This document shows, one piece after another, positions 25,861-34,406 of a stretch of DNA of 64,000 nt. Position numbers and translations under genes: made by a program. The first letter of the stretch is position 1. Every line of letters begins with the position of its first letter. The stretch is from the NCBI RefSeq assembly GCF_009677585.1, contig NZ_WKYV01000004.1:1-64000 (forward strand), in the 5' to 3' direction. The DNA is from Lactonifactor sp. BIOML-A5 (GTDB lineage Bacteria > Bacillota > Clostridia > Lachnospirales > Lachnospiraceae). A model generated the notes under the pieces. That model was not told the DNA's origin and did not search any database. It was given only the letters and a program-made list of their open reading frames with translations.

Positions 25861-27960
25861 ATGGAAAAATGGATAAAAAGACTGAATCTGGTGTCTGTCC
25901 CTCTGCAGATGCTGGCAGTGTGTCTGGGATACTTTATAATAGAAGCAATCTCCCGCCATTCTGTGGCCGAGGCTTATACATTCATGACAGAACGTCCTTT
26001 AGTCTTTTTGTATAATGCATTTTTAATATTTACCACTACGCTGATTGTCTATCTGGTGAGGAGACGTGTGTTCCTGCGCACTCTTCTTGCTATTTTCTGG
26101 ATGGGACTGGGAATTATAAACGGAGTGCTGCTGTCTAACCGGGTTACACCGTTTACAGGACCGGATCTTCATCTGATTACAGATGCTTTTAACATTATGA
26201 ATAAGTACTTGTCCCCCGGTCTCATGGTAGTGGCGCTCATCGGAATACTTCTTGCGCTGGCGGGACTGGCCCTGCTGTTTTTTAAGGGACCGAGATATCA
26301 GGGAACACTGAAATACAAATGGAATATCCCCCTGGTTCTTGCAGGGGTGCTGGCTTTTGCGGGGACAACCAAGCTTGCCCTGGAAAAGAGGGTACTGTCT
26401 AATTATTTTGGGAATATAGCCTTTGCCTATGAAGACTACGGTTATCCCTACTGTCTGGCTACAACACTGTTTAACACAGGGATTAGCTGTCCTAGAGAGT
26501 ACTCGGAAGAGACCATTGCCAAGATTGAGGAAAGCGAGAATAAGCTGCCCGAAACCACAGAGAACAGGCCAAATATTATATTTCTCCAGCTGGAATCTTT
26601 CTTTGATCCCACATTGGTAAATTATCTTCAGTTTTCAGAGGATCCCATTCCTAATTTCCGCCGCCTGATGTCAGAATATTCCTCTGGCTACTATCGGGTC
26701 CCGTCGGTAGGGGCAGGGACGGCCAACACAGAGTTTGAGTCCATAACCGGGATGAATCTGCGCTATTTTGGTCCGGGGGAGTATCCGTATAAGAGCATTC
26801 TCAAGGAGAAAACCTGTGAGAGCGCTCCCTATGTACTGAAGGGGCTGGGGTATACCACCCATGCTATACACAACAACGAGGCTAATTTTTATGGAAGGCG
26901 ATCAGTGTTCGCTAATCTGGGGTTTGACACCTTCACATCTGAAGAATATATGGATGAGCAGGATGAGGTAAATCCAAATGACTGGATGAAAGATAAAGTC
27001 CTCACCAGGCATATACTGGACTGCCTGAACTCTACAGAAGGCCCGGATTATGTCTATACGATCTCCGTCCAGGGCCATGGAGATTATCCCGAGGAACCAA
27101 TGATTGACAATCCTGAAATTACAGTCACCGGCGGTGAGTCAGAGGCTGTGAATAACAAATGGGAGTACTATGCCAACCAAATTCATGAAATGGACGAATT
27201 TGTACAGGAGCTAATTGATGCGCTCTCTCAGCTGGATGAAGATGTTGTGTTAGTTATGTACGGAGATCATCTGCCCACTATGGGACTTACCGTTAAGGAT
27301 GTCAAGAACCGCTATCTGTTCCAGACAGAGTATGTTATGTGGGACAATATGGGCCTGAAAAAGAAGGATGAGAATCTCTCTGCCTATCAGATGGCCGCAG
27401 AGGTTATGAATCGTGTGGGGATTCACGAAGGAAATATCTTCCGGTATCATCAGGCGCGGAGAAAAACAAAAAATTATCAGGTAGATCTGGAAATGATCCA
27501 ATATGATATTTTGTATGGAAAACAGTATGTTTACGATGGGCAGAGTCCCTTTGAACGTACCAAGATTCATCTGGGTATTCATGATGCTACCATCTCTTCG
27601 ATAGAGCCGGTGTCTGCCAACAGCTATTATGTGACCGGAACAAACTTTACCCAGTCTGCATTTGTGGAAATCAATGGGGAACTGGTAGAGACTACCTTTA
27701 TAGATCCCAGGACGCTGCTCCTGAAAGATGTGGAGTTAAAGGATGGGGATGAGGTGGACGTGGCCATAAGAAGCAACAGCCCCACAAAAAAGGTGCTCAC
27801 AAGAACAGAGCCGATTATCTACAGGATTCCTGTGGCGGATGTGAGCCCGGGTGATTTGACAGGGCAGCCTCCGGAGACTTTGCCGGAGGAGGGACTGACG
27901 GATGGCATGACAGACACGGGGCAGGAAGAACCCCAGAATCTGGTTCCTCCTGCAGAGTAA
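25861..27960 (+). CDS. LTA synthase family phosphoglycerol transferase with a C-terminal IPT-like domain
   Basis: The 699-residue protein has about five membrane helices (residues 12-180) and an extracellular alkaline-phosphatase-fold domain like LtaS, which polymerises glycerolphosphate from phosphatidylglycerol. Expected residues are present: Glu245 (LQLESF), the catalytic Thr287 (GAGTANTEFES), and the metal-binding SVQGHGDYP and MYGDHLP histidines. Unusually, residues about 575-665 form an extra beta domain (SSIEPVSANSYYVTGTNF and FVEINGELV) with an IPT/TIG-like pattern, then a proline/acid-rich tail. Substrate could be lipoteichoic acid or another glycerophosphate-modified glycan. Confidence 0.85.
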   Translation: MEKWIKRLNLVSVPLQMLAVCLGYFIIEAISRHSVAEAYTFMTERPLVFLYNAFLIFTTTLIVYLVRRRVFLRTLLAIFWMGLGIINGVLLSNRVTPFTGPDLHLITDAFNIMNKYLSPGLMVVALIGILLALAGLALLFFKGPRYQGTLKYKWNIPLVLAGVLAFAGTTKLALEKRVLSNYFGNIAFAYEDYGYPYCLATTLFNTGISCPREYSEETIAKIEESENKLPETTENRPNIIFLQLESFFDPTLVNYLQFSEDPIPNFRRLMSEYSSGYYRVPSVGAGTANTEFESITGMNLRYFGPGEYPYKSILKEKTCESAPYVLKGLGYTTHAIHNNEANFYGRRSVFANLGFDTFTSEEYMDEQDEVNPNDWMKDKVLTRHILDCLNSTEGPDYVYTISVQGHGDYPEEPMIDNPEITVTGGESEAVNNKWEYYANQIHEMDEFVQELIDALSQLDEDVVLVMYGDHLPTMGLTVKDVKNRYLFQTEYVMWDNMGLKKKDENLSAYQMAAEVMNRVGIHEGNIFRYHQARRKTKNYQVDLEMIQYDILYGKQYVYDGQSPFERTKIHLGIHDATISSIEPVSANSYYVTGTNFTQSAFVEINGELVETTFIDPRTLLLKDVELKDGDEVDVAIRSNSPTKKVLTRTEPIIYRIPVADVSPGDLTGQPPETLPEEGLTDGMTDTGQEEPQNLVPPAE

Positions 27961-27991
27961 AAGAAACTTTAAGAGATACGACATAATTTGC

Positions 27992-28019
27992 TTGCATATT
28001 GCCACCGCTATATTATAAT
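27992..28019 (+). promoter_or_regulatory. Promoter of folC
   Basis: TTGCAT (27992-27997) and TATAAT (28014-28019) with a 16-base spacer, about 70 bases ahead of the chosen folC start. Confidence 0.65.
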
Positions 28020-28091
28020 GGTAAAGAGCGACCAAAACGATACAGCGGTGGCTTTCAATTTAGTTTAACAGAGAAAAGAGAGGAAACAGCT

Positions 28092-29393
28092 TTGTTTACG
28101 TATGAAGAGGCAGTAGAATACATTGAGGAGATTCCTAAATTTACAAAGAAAAATAAGCTGGAACACACCAAAGAATGTTTAAGACGTTTGGGGAATCCAG
28201 GTTCTGATAAAAAAATCATCCACGTTGCAGGCACTAACGGGAAAGGGAGCGTCTGTGCCTTTCTGGCTTCTATGCTCCGGCAGGGAGGCTGTGTCTGCGG
28301 ACTGTTTACATCCCCCCATCTGGTGGAAATCAATGAACGGTTCCAGATTGACGAGGTGCCTGTGGACAACCAGCTGTTTCTGGAGGCATTTATTAAGGTA
28401 AAAGAACTTTCGGACGAACTTCTGTCCGAGGGAAGTTACCATCCCACATATTTTGAATTCCTCTTTTTGATGGGAATGTGGATCTTTTGTAAGACAGATG
28501 TGGAATACATTATTCTGGAGACAGGGCTGGGCGGGAGGTTGGATGCGACGAATTCCATTGCCCGGCCTCTGGCCTGTGTCATCACATCCGTCAGTCTGGA
28601 TCACACAGAATATCTGGGTGACACAGTAACTGCCATCGCAGGTGAAAAGGCCGGTATTATTAAGAACCAGGTACCTGTTATCTATGACGGCAATCTCCCT
28701 GCATCCTCTGAAGTAATCAAAAAGAGAGCGGAATCCCTGGAGAGTTTATCCTGCCCGGTGACAGAAGATCAGATTTCCATTCATAGAATTGCCGCCGAGG
28801 GCATTGATTTTTCGTGGAAGAGCGGGTATTATCAAGATGTGGCTGTCAGGATTCCTTTTATTGCCAGGTATCAGGTGATGAACGCCGCTTTGGCTATGAA
28901 AGTGATGGAGGTCCTGAAAGATATCCATAAAATACCGGTGGAAGCTCTGGTGGAGGGGATCGCAGTAACCAGATGGCAGGGCAGAATGGAAACAGTTCTG
29001 CCGGGAGTTATTGTAGACGGGGCCCACAATGAGGATGGGGTGGCACGCTTCGTTGAAACGGTGTCACATTTTGAAGAGGAATATCCGGTGACCCTGTTAT
29101 TTTCTGCAGTATCGGATAAAGATTATGAGGACATGATTCGGGAAATTTGCAGCGGCCTTTCCCTCTCCGGGGTTGTAACCACCGAGGTGGGGGGATATCG
29201 GGCCGTCTCAGCCGGCAAACTGGCAGAGGTATTCCGGGAGAATGCCTGCGAAACAGTATATGCTTGTCCTAATATAGAACATGCATTTGAGAAGGCCTGT
29301 GACCTGAAAAAAGAAGGGATGCTTTTCTGCGCAGGTTCTTTGTATCTGGTAGGGGAGATAAAGGATTATATCAGGAGGAGAGTACATGATTAA
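28092..29393 (+). CDS. folC: Folylpolyglutamate/dihydrofolate synthase
   Basis: FolC adds glutamates to folates (and in many bacteria makes dihydrofolate from dihydropteroate). The 433-residue Mur-ligase-fold enzyme has the P-loop HVAGTNGKGSV, FTSPHLVEINERF, the ETGLGGRLDATN motif and SLDHTEYLGDT. I start at TTG 28092, which follows GAGAGG by 8 bases and gives the family start FTYEEAVEYI; a frame beginning at 27999 overlaps the promoter. The next small gene starts inside its last codons. Confidence 0.93.
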   Translation: MFTYEEAVEYIEEIPKFTKKNKLEHTKECLRRLGNPGSDKKIIHVAGTNGKGSVCAFLASMLRQGGCVCGLFTSPHLVEINERFQIDEVPVDNQLFLEAFIKVKELSDELLSEGSYHPTYFEFLFLMGMWIFCKTDVEYIILETGLGGRLDATNSIARPLACVITSVSLDHTEYLGDTVTAIAGEKAGIIKNQVPVIYDGNLPASSEVIKKRAESLESLSCPVTEDQISIHRIAAEGIDFSWKSGYYQDVAVRIPFIARYQVMNAALAMKVMEVLKDIHKIPVEALVEGIAVTRWQGRMETVLPGVIVDGAHNEDGVARFVETVSHFEEEYPVTLLFSAVSDKDYEDMIREICSGLSLSGVVTTEVGGYRAVSAGKLAEVFRENACETVYACPNIEHAFEKACDLKKEGMLFCAGSLYLVGEIKDYIRRRVHD

Positions 29394-29535
29394 TTATGAA
29401 GAGGAGCTAAAGAAGTTTCAGCCCTGTCTGGATGTAGATGACGCAGAGGGAGTGATTTACAGCCGGGATTTGACAGATGTCATTGATATCTTAAAGGAAA
29501 TTATGACAGAAACCAGCGGTAGTGACAGAGAATAA
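29386..29535 (+). CDS. Small acidic protein of unknown function (49 residues)
   Basis: The ATG overlaps the folC stop by 8 bases and has AGGAGGAG a few bases upstream, within folC. The 49-residue product (start MINYEEELKKFQP, end TSGSDRE) is acidic and mostly helical, with no membrane segment. I recognise no family. It is followed 12 bases later by the zinc-ribbon/TPR gene, so it sits within a translationally coupled run. Strong ribosome site and coupling make it likely to be real. Confidence 0.6.
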   Translation: MINYEEELKKFQPCLDVDDAEGVIYSRDLTDVIDILKEIMTETSGSDRE

Positions 29536-29547
29536 GGAGATGCTGAA

Positions 29548-31059
29548 ATGAATTGTATGTTTTGTGGCGCTCCTTTGGGTGCTTCTGATTACTGCGGCAG
29601 CTGTAACCGCAATGTGGGAGCTCAGAAGAAGGCATTGCTCTTGTCAAATCTCTATTACAATCAGGGACTGGAAAAAGCACAGATCCGGGATTTGTCCGGG
29701 GCAATTGACTGTCTAAAGAGAAGTCTGAAGCTGAATAAGCTGAATATACAGGCAAGAAACCTGCTGGGGCTAGCCTACTTTGAAACAGGTGAGGTGGTGG
29801 CAGCTCTCAGTGAGTGGGTGATCAGTAAGAACATCCAGCCCCAGGGAAATCTTGCTGCTGAGTTTATCCAGAAGCTTCAGGGGAATCCCAACCGTCTGGA
29901 TACCATTAATCAGACGATTAAAAAATACAATCAGTCTCTGCTTTACTGCAGGCAGGGAAATGTTGATATGGCTGTTATGCAGCTGAAAAAGGTCCTGGCC
30001 CAGAATCCTAAGCTGATCAAAGGGTATCACCTTCTGGCACTTCTCTATATCAGAGAACAGGCCTATGAGAAAGCTAGGAAACTGCTGAGAAGTGCGGCCA
30101 AAATTGATAAGACCAATACCACCACCCTCCGCTTTCTGCGGGAGGTGGACGAGCAGACCGGAAAGGTGACCAGTCTGGAACCCAGGTTCCGGGGACTGAG
30201 CCGAGAGAAGGAAGAAAAGAAAGCAGAGCGGTCTGTGTATTATTCCGGGAATGATCTTGTGATTCAGCCGCCTGCGTTTAGGGAGAGCTCTACGGTGGCC
30301 ACGCTTCTGAACCTTGGATTCGGTCTGGTGGTTGGGGCTGCCCTTTTATGGTTTTTAATCGTACCGGGCAAGATCCAGAAAGTAAATCAGGAGGCGAATC
30401 AAAAGGTAGTGGAATACAGCGATCAGGTGGCTAGCCAGGCAGCTGAACTTGAGCGTCTGCAGAGCAGCATAGAAAGCTCCCAGAGCACAGTAGATTCGGC
30501 AAACGATCAGGTTGCACAGGCCGAGGAAAAGGCTGCCAGTTATGATAATCTGATGAAAGCTTCTGCTGCCCTGCGTGAGGAGAACTATACCACGGCGGCC
30601 AATGCACTTCAGAGTGTAAATCCTGACCTTCTGTCCATAGAGGCGAAATCTGTGTATGATACTGTGTTTGGAGAAGTGAAGACAACTTTGTACCGCCAGT
30701 ACAAAAAGGACGGGGAGAGTGCCTATGAATCTCAGGATTATGCCACAGCTATAGATCAGCTCACCAAAGCCCAGGAGATTGACGCCAGTGATTACAATGT
30801 CCTGTATTATCTGGCTATGGCGTACAGGGAAACCGGAGATACGCAGAATGCCATTGCCCAGTTCCAGAAAATAATCGATACCTTTCCGAATACAAAGCGG
30901 GCCACAGACGCTAAGGATTATATGGAGGCCCTCGGAGGAACTCCGGGAAACGGGGACAGCGGTGAAGGAGACACCCAGGGAGAGGAGCCCCAGGAGGAGG
31001 ATTCCGGAGACCAGCCGGAAGATACAGGGGACAACAGAGGTACAGAAGAAGGAGAATAA
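29548..31059 (+). CDS. Zinc-ribbon and tetratricopeptide-repeat membrane protein
   Basis: The 503-residue protein starts with a zinc ribbon (Cys3, Cys6, Cys16, Cys19), followed by TPR units in the cytoplasm (about residues 30-215), one membrane helix (250-272), a coiled coil (275-335) and extracellular TPR units (about 340-465) and an acidic Gly/Asp/Glu tail. TPR segments include GAIDCLKRSLKLNKLNIQAR and YATAIDQLTKAQEIDASDYN. It probably scaffolds protein complexes at the membrane; partners are unknown. It ends just before the spoIIA operon with a terminator in between. Confidence 0.8.
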   Translation: MNCMFCGAPLGASDYCGSCNRNVGAQKKALLLSNLYYNQGLEKAQIRDLSGAIDCLKRSLKLNKLNIQARNLLGLAYFETGEVVAALSEWVISKNIQPQGNLAAEFIQKLQGNPNRLDTINQTIKKYNQSLLYCRQGNVDMAVMQLKKVLAQNPKLIKGYHLLALLYIREQAYEKARKLLRSAAKIDKTNTTTLRFLREVDEQTGKVTSLEPRFRGLSREKEEKKAERSVYYSGNDLVIQPPAFRESSTVATLLNLGFGLVVGAALLWFLIVPGKIQKVNQEANQKVVEYSDQVASQAAELERLQSSIESSQSTVDSANDQVAQAEEKAASYDNLMKASAALREENYTTAANALQSVNPDLLSIEAKSVYDTVFGEVKTTLYRQYKKDGESAYESQDYATAIDQLTKAQEIDASDYNVLYYLAMAYRETGDTQNAIAQFQKIIDTFPNTKRATDAKDYMEALGGTPGNGDSGEGDTQGEEPQEEDSGDQPEDTGDNRGTEEGE

Positions 31060-31100
31060 AGCTTACAGGAAGAAACAAAAAGAGAAACCTCGGATTAGGG

Positions 31101-31128
31101 GATGCACCAAACTGTGTGCATCTCTTTT
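31101..31128 (+). terminator. Intrinsic terminator before spoIIA
   Basis: GATGCAC (31101-31107) pairs with GTGCATC (31116-31122), extended by flanking G-C and G-T pairs, and is followed by TCTTTTTG. It separates the TPR gene from spoIIAA. Confidence 0.65.
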
Positions 31129-31206
31129 TGTTGTACAGATACTTAAGAACCCGGAAAAACACATGAGAACAGTATAAAGCTTGTAGAAAAGGGGAAAGAT
31201 GGGAAT

Positions 31207-31542
31207 ATGGAGGAATTTTTGCTTAAAAAAGGGAACTGTCTGATGGTTGCGGTTCCCGGAGAGCTGGATCATCACACCGCGGAGCCGATCCGCAGAGCGG
31301 TGGATAAAAGACTGGAAGAGGGAGTAATCCGGAATGTAGTGTTTGACTTCCGGAATACTACATTTATGGACAGCTCAGGGATCGGTATGCTGATGGGGCG
31401 TTACCGGCTTTTGCGCTATATGGGAGGTACAGTGACTGCGATCCACGTAAGTGACAGGATCCTGCGTATTATGCAGCTGTCAGGGATCCATAAATTTATA
31501 GAAATCAGCCAGGAAACTGTATGGACACAAAAAAGAAAGTGA
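31207..31542 (+). CDS. spoIIAA: Anti-sigma F factor antagonist
   Basis: SpoIIAA binds the anti-sigma factor SpoIIAB in the forespore and frees sigma F; its activity is set by phosphorylation of a serine by SpoIIAB and dephosphorylation by SpoIIE. The 111-residue STAS protein has FMDSSGIGMLMGRY, with the phosphoserine in the DSSG motif (residues 55-58). It is first of spoIIAA-spoIIAB-sigF, in the same order as in Bacillus. Confidence 0.95.
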   Translation: MEEFLLKKGNCLMVAVPGELDHHTAEPIRRAVDKRLEEGVIRNVVFDFRNTTFMDSSGIGMLMGRYRLLRYMGGTVTAIHVSDRILRIMQLSGIHKFIEISQETVWTQKRK

Positions 31543-31553
31543 GGGGAGCAGAT

Positions 31554-31997
31554 ATGGAAAATACCAATGAAATGATAATTGAATTTGACAGCCGTTCCTG
31601 CAACGAGAGTTTTGCGAGAGTAACGGTGGCAGCTTTTTGTACCCAGCTGAATCCGACGCTGGAGGAGATGACAGACATAAAGACAGCAGTCTCTGAAGCC
31701 ATTACCAATGCTATTGTCCACGGGTATGAGGGGGAGATACATAAGATAAGGATAGAATGCCGTATCCGCGATAATGAGATGGAGGTAGGTATCATTGACC
31801 GGGGCAGAGGAATAGAAAATGTAAAGAAAGCAATGGAGCCGCTGTTTACCACGAAACCGGAGCAGGACAGGTCCGGAATGGGATTTGCTTTTATGGAGGC
31901 ATTTATGGACGAGGTAACTGTGGATTCTGCACCGGGACAGGGGACGAAGGTGTGGATGAAAAAAAGAATAAGCAATAAGAATACACTGTTCGAATAG
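31554..31997 (+). CDS. spoIIAB: Anti-sigma F factor / SpoIIAA kinase
   Basis: SpoIIAB holds sigma F inactive and phosphorylates SpoIIAA. The 147-residue GHKL ATPase has the N box EAITNAIVHGY, the G1 box DRGRGI and the G2 region RSGMGFAFMEAFMD. I start at ATG 31554 with GAGGGGA upstream; this gives the usual family length. An earlier in-frame ATG at 31521 overlaps spoIIAA and lacks a ribosome site. It sits 11 bases before sigF. Confidence 0.95.
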   Translation: MENTNEMIIEFDSRSCNESFARVTVAAFCTQLNPTLEEMTDIKTAVSEAITNAIVHGYEGEIHKIRIECRIRDNEMEVGIIDRGRGIENVKKAMEPLFTTKPEQDRSGMGFAFMEAFMDEVTVDSAPGQGTKVWMKKRISNKNTLFE

Positions 31998-32008
31998 AAG
32001 GAGGAAAT

Positions 32009-32722
32009 ATGGACCATATCCTTGCCCTGATCGGGCGTGCGCACCAAGGGGATAAGGAAGCAAGAGATACATTAGTAGAGGAAAATATCGGATTAGTATG
32101 GAGTATAGTAAAGAGGTTTGGCAACCGTGGAGTGGAGATGGAGGACCTGTTTCAGATCGGAAGCATCGGACTGCTTAAGGCTATCGACAAATTTGACACG
32201 TCTTTCGATGTCAAATTCTCCACCTATGCTGTCCCTATGATTGCCGGGGAGATTAAGAGGTTTCTCAGAGATGACGGTATGATTAAGGTCAGCCGCTCCA
32301 TGAAAGAGATCTCGTATAAAGCTTATGTAACCCGGGAAGAACTGGAGAGGAGTACAGGAAGAGAACCAACCCTTCTGGAGATTGCCAATGAACTTCAGGT
32401 AACCCAGGAGGAGCTTGTTATGGCAATGGAAGCCGGCTCCCAGATAGAATCCCTTCAGAAAACAATCTACCAGGGAGACGGCAGCGATATCTCTCTGGAA
32501 GAGAAACTGGAGGAAAAGAAGGATCATCAGGAAGCACTTCTCAACCGGTTGCTGCTGGAGGAGATTTTGGGTACCCTGGAGGCCCAGGACAGAAAATTAA
32601 TTTATATGCGTTTTTTTCAGGAAAGAACCCAGTCAGAGATTGCAAAAGAGATGGGAATCTCTCAGGTGCAGGTATCCAGAATGGAAAAAAGGATACTTCA
32701 GTCTCTCCGGGGAAAGCTTTAG
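32009..32722 (+). CDS. sigF: Forespore sigma factor F
   Basis: Sigma F is the first forespore-specific sigma factor. The 237-residue protein has region 2 (FQIGSIGLLKAIDKFD, KFSTYAVPMI), region 3 (GREPTLLEIANELQVTQEE) and the region 4 helix-turn-helix TQSEIAKEMGISQVQVSRMEK. GAAGGAGG precedes the ATG. The operon context with its regulators spoIIAB and spoIIAA identifies it as sigma F and not the similar sigma G. Confidence 0.95.
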   Translation: MDHILALIGRAHQGDKEARDTLVEENIGLVWSIVKRFGNRGVEMEDLFQIGSIGLLKAIDKFDTSFDVKFSTYAVPMIAGEIKRFLRDDGMIKVSRSMKEISYKAYVTREELERSTGREPTLLEIANELQVTQEELVMAMEAGSQIESLQKTIYQGDGSDISLEEKLEEKKDHQEALLNRLLLEEILGTLEAQDRKLIYMRFFQERTQSEIAKEMGISQVQVSRMEKRILQSLRGKL

Positions 32723-32734
32723 CTGCCTTACACA

Positions 32735-32798
32735 TACAGCCTGCTGTGCGGTCTGCATCCTTTGATGCAAATCCCGGCAGGCTGTATTTGTATATTTT
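32735..32798 (+). terminator. Terminator after sigF
   Basis: TACAGCCTGC (32735-32744) pairs with GCAGGCTGTA (32777-32786), with an internal hairpin TGCATC/GATGCA (32754-32769). A T-rich tail follows, which also holds the -35 box of the spoVA promoter. Confidence 0.65.
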
Positions 32799-32819
32799 AA
32801 TAGAAAGAAAGGCATACTA
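32790..32819 (+). promoter_or_regulatory. Sigma-G-type promoter of the spoVA operon
   Basis: GTATA (32790-32794) and CATACTA (32813-32819) are 18 bases apart, matching the sigma-G consensus GHATR-N18-CATNHTA exactly. This fits the known sigma-G control of spoVA in Bacillus. Confidence 0.75.
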
Positions 32820-32853
32820 CATGGAAGAAAAGTACCTGTAAGGGAGTGAAATA

Positions 32854-33468
32854 ATGAGTGACACTTTATATATTCAAACTGAAAAAAATGTAGAGGTACA
32901 CAGCCCGGATGTATATCTGCAGGATGTGGCAAAACTCTCCTGCTGCAACAGCAGTGTGCTCAACAGGAATAAGGTCAGAAAAATTTTTACCATACCGCAG
33001 GATAAGCCGGGCAGATATGTTGTTTCTGCCATGGATCTGATTGACGAGATACAGAAAAAAGAACAGAGCGTGGATGTGAACCACATCGGGGAGCCTAATT
33101 TTGTAATTACCTATGAGACTCAGAAACACAAACATGTGGCCTACAGCTGGTTTAAAACCGTATTAGTAAGCCTGGTGACCTTTGTGGGCGCGGCCTTCTC
33201 CATTATGACCTTTAATACGGATGTGGATACCTCGGGGCTGTTTTTCCATATTTATAAACAGTTCACCGGCAACATCTCCGATGGATATACGATCCTGGAG
33301 CTTACCTATTCTATCGGAATCGGCCTTGGGGTTATCTTCTTCTTCAACCATTTCGGAGGCAAACGACTGACGCAGGATCCCACGCCTATGGAAGTGGAGA
33401 TGCGCCTCTATGAAGACGATATTGATACTACGATCATTGAGCAGGCAGAGCGAAAGGAGAATCAGTAA
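32854..33468 (+). CDS. spoVAA: Stage V sporulation protein AA
   Basis: SpoVAA is part of the inner spore-membrane system that imports Ca-dipicolinic acid into the forespore and releases it at germination. The 204-residue protein has a soluble N-terminal domain (VYLQDVAKLSC) and two C-terminal membrane helices. AAGGGAG precedes the ATG. It opens a five-gene operon behind a sigma-G promoter, right after sigF as in Bacillus; many clostridia keep only spoVAC-AD-AE. Confidence 0.9.
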   Translation: MSDTLYIQTEKNVEVHSPDVYLQDVAKLSCCNSSVLNRNKVRKIFTIPQDKPGRYVVSAMDLIDEIQKKEQSVDVNHIGEPNFVITYETQKHKHVAYSWFKTVLVSLVTFVGAAFSIMTFNTDVDTSGLFFHIYKQFTGNISDGYTILELTYSIGIGLGVIFFFNHFGGKRLTQDPTPMEVEMRLYEDDIDTTIIEQAERKENQ

Positions 33469-33888
33469 ATGTGGTTAGTATCTCAGATTGCAGTTGGAGC
33501 CATCGGACTTGCAGGGGGGATGGTAGTGGCAAGCGGTCTGGCAGCTCTTATGATTGGGTTGGGGATTATTCCCAGGTATGCGGGGATTACTCACACAGGG
33601 GACAGGATACTGCTGTATGAGACCTGTACCATGCTGGGGACTATTTTCGGCAACCTCTTTTATCTTTACCGTTGGGAGCTGCCTGTGGGGACTATAGGGC
33701 TCTGTATTGTAGGACTGCTCTTTGGTATCTTTCTGGGCAGCTGGGTGATTGCACTGGGAGAAGTGGTTAATATATTCGCAATCATGGCCAGAAGAGTGGG
33801 ACTGACCAAAGGCATCGGGCTGGTAATTGTGTCCATGGCAGCCGGAAAAATAATAGGCTCCATCCTTTTCTTTTTCTATGGATGGTAG
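33469..33888 (+). CDS. spoVAB: Stage V sporulation protein AB
   Basis: The 139-residue integral membrane protein has about four helices, with glycine-rich segments such as GAIGLAGGMVVASGLAALM and the conserved GIIPRYAGITHT. SpoVAB works with SpoVAA and the others in dipicolinic acid uptake. Its ATG directly follows the spoVAA stop, so the two are translated together. The ribosome site (AAAGGAG) lies in the end of spoVAA. Confidence 0.92.
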   Translation: MWLVSQIAVGAIGLAGGMVVASGLAALMIGLGIIPRYAGITHTGDRILLYETCTMLGTIFGNLFYLYRWELPVGTIGLCIVGLLFGIFLGSWVIALGEVVNIFAIMARRVGLTKGIGLVIVSMAAGKIIGSILFFFYGW

Positions 33889-33924
33889 AGAACTATATAA
33901 ATCAGCGAGAAAGGACTTAAAACT

Positions 33925-34392
33925 ATGGTTGATATAGCAAAAGAAAAAAAACAAAAAGAATATGAAAAGTATGTAAAAAAGGTAACACCAACCCACAGTC
34001 TCCCCCTAAATATGGCAAAGGCATTTCTAATCGGGGGGATCATCTGTACTCTGGGACAGGGCATACTCAATTTTGCACAGAGCCAGGGCCTGGATCAGGA
34101 GACAGCGGGAGCCTGGTGCTCTCTGATTCTGGTGCTCCTGAGTGTTCTGTTAACAGGGCTTAATGTATATGGAAAAATAGTAAAATTCGGAGGAGCAGGG
34201 GCTTTGGTACCCATTACAGGATTCGCTAATTCTGTGGCAGCCCCCGCCATTGAATATCAGAAGGAAGGGCAGGTCTTTGGCATTGGTTGCAAGATCTTTA
34301 CAATTGCAGGCCCTGTAATTCTTTATGGGATATTTACCAGCTGGATTCTGGGACTGGCCTACTGGATATTAAAGACAGCAGGGATTGCATAG
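33925..34392 (+). CDS. spoVAC: Stage V sporulation protein AC
   Basis: SpoVAC is a membrane protein with mechanosensitive-channel-like activity reported in Bacillus, involved in dipicolinic acid release. The 155-residue product has the family N-terminus YVKKVTPTHSLPLNMAKAF and about four membrane helices, with KFGGAGALVPITGFANSV in the middle and an EYQKEGQVFGIGCKIF segment. GAGAAAGG is upstream. It is 14 bases from spoVAD. Confidence 0.95.
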   Translation: MVDIAKEKKQKEYEKYVKKVTPTHSLPLNMAKAFLIGGIICTLGQGILNFAQSQGLDQETAGAWCSLILVLLSVLLTGLNVYGKIVKFGGAGALVPITGFANSVAAPAIEYQKEGQVFGIGCKIFTIAGPVILYGIFTSWILGLAYWILKTAGIA

Positions 34393-34406
34393 AGAGGAGA
34401 AGCAAA

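Noticed and set aside
34287..34406. N-terminal extension of SpoVAD by 40 residues
   Set aside because: The extension lies in another frame of spoVAC and the ribosome site supports 34407.
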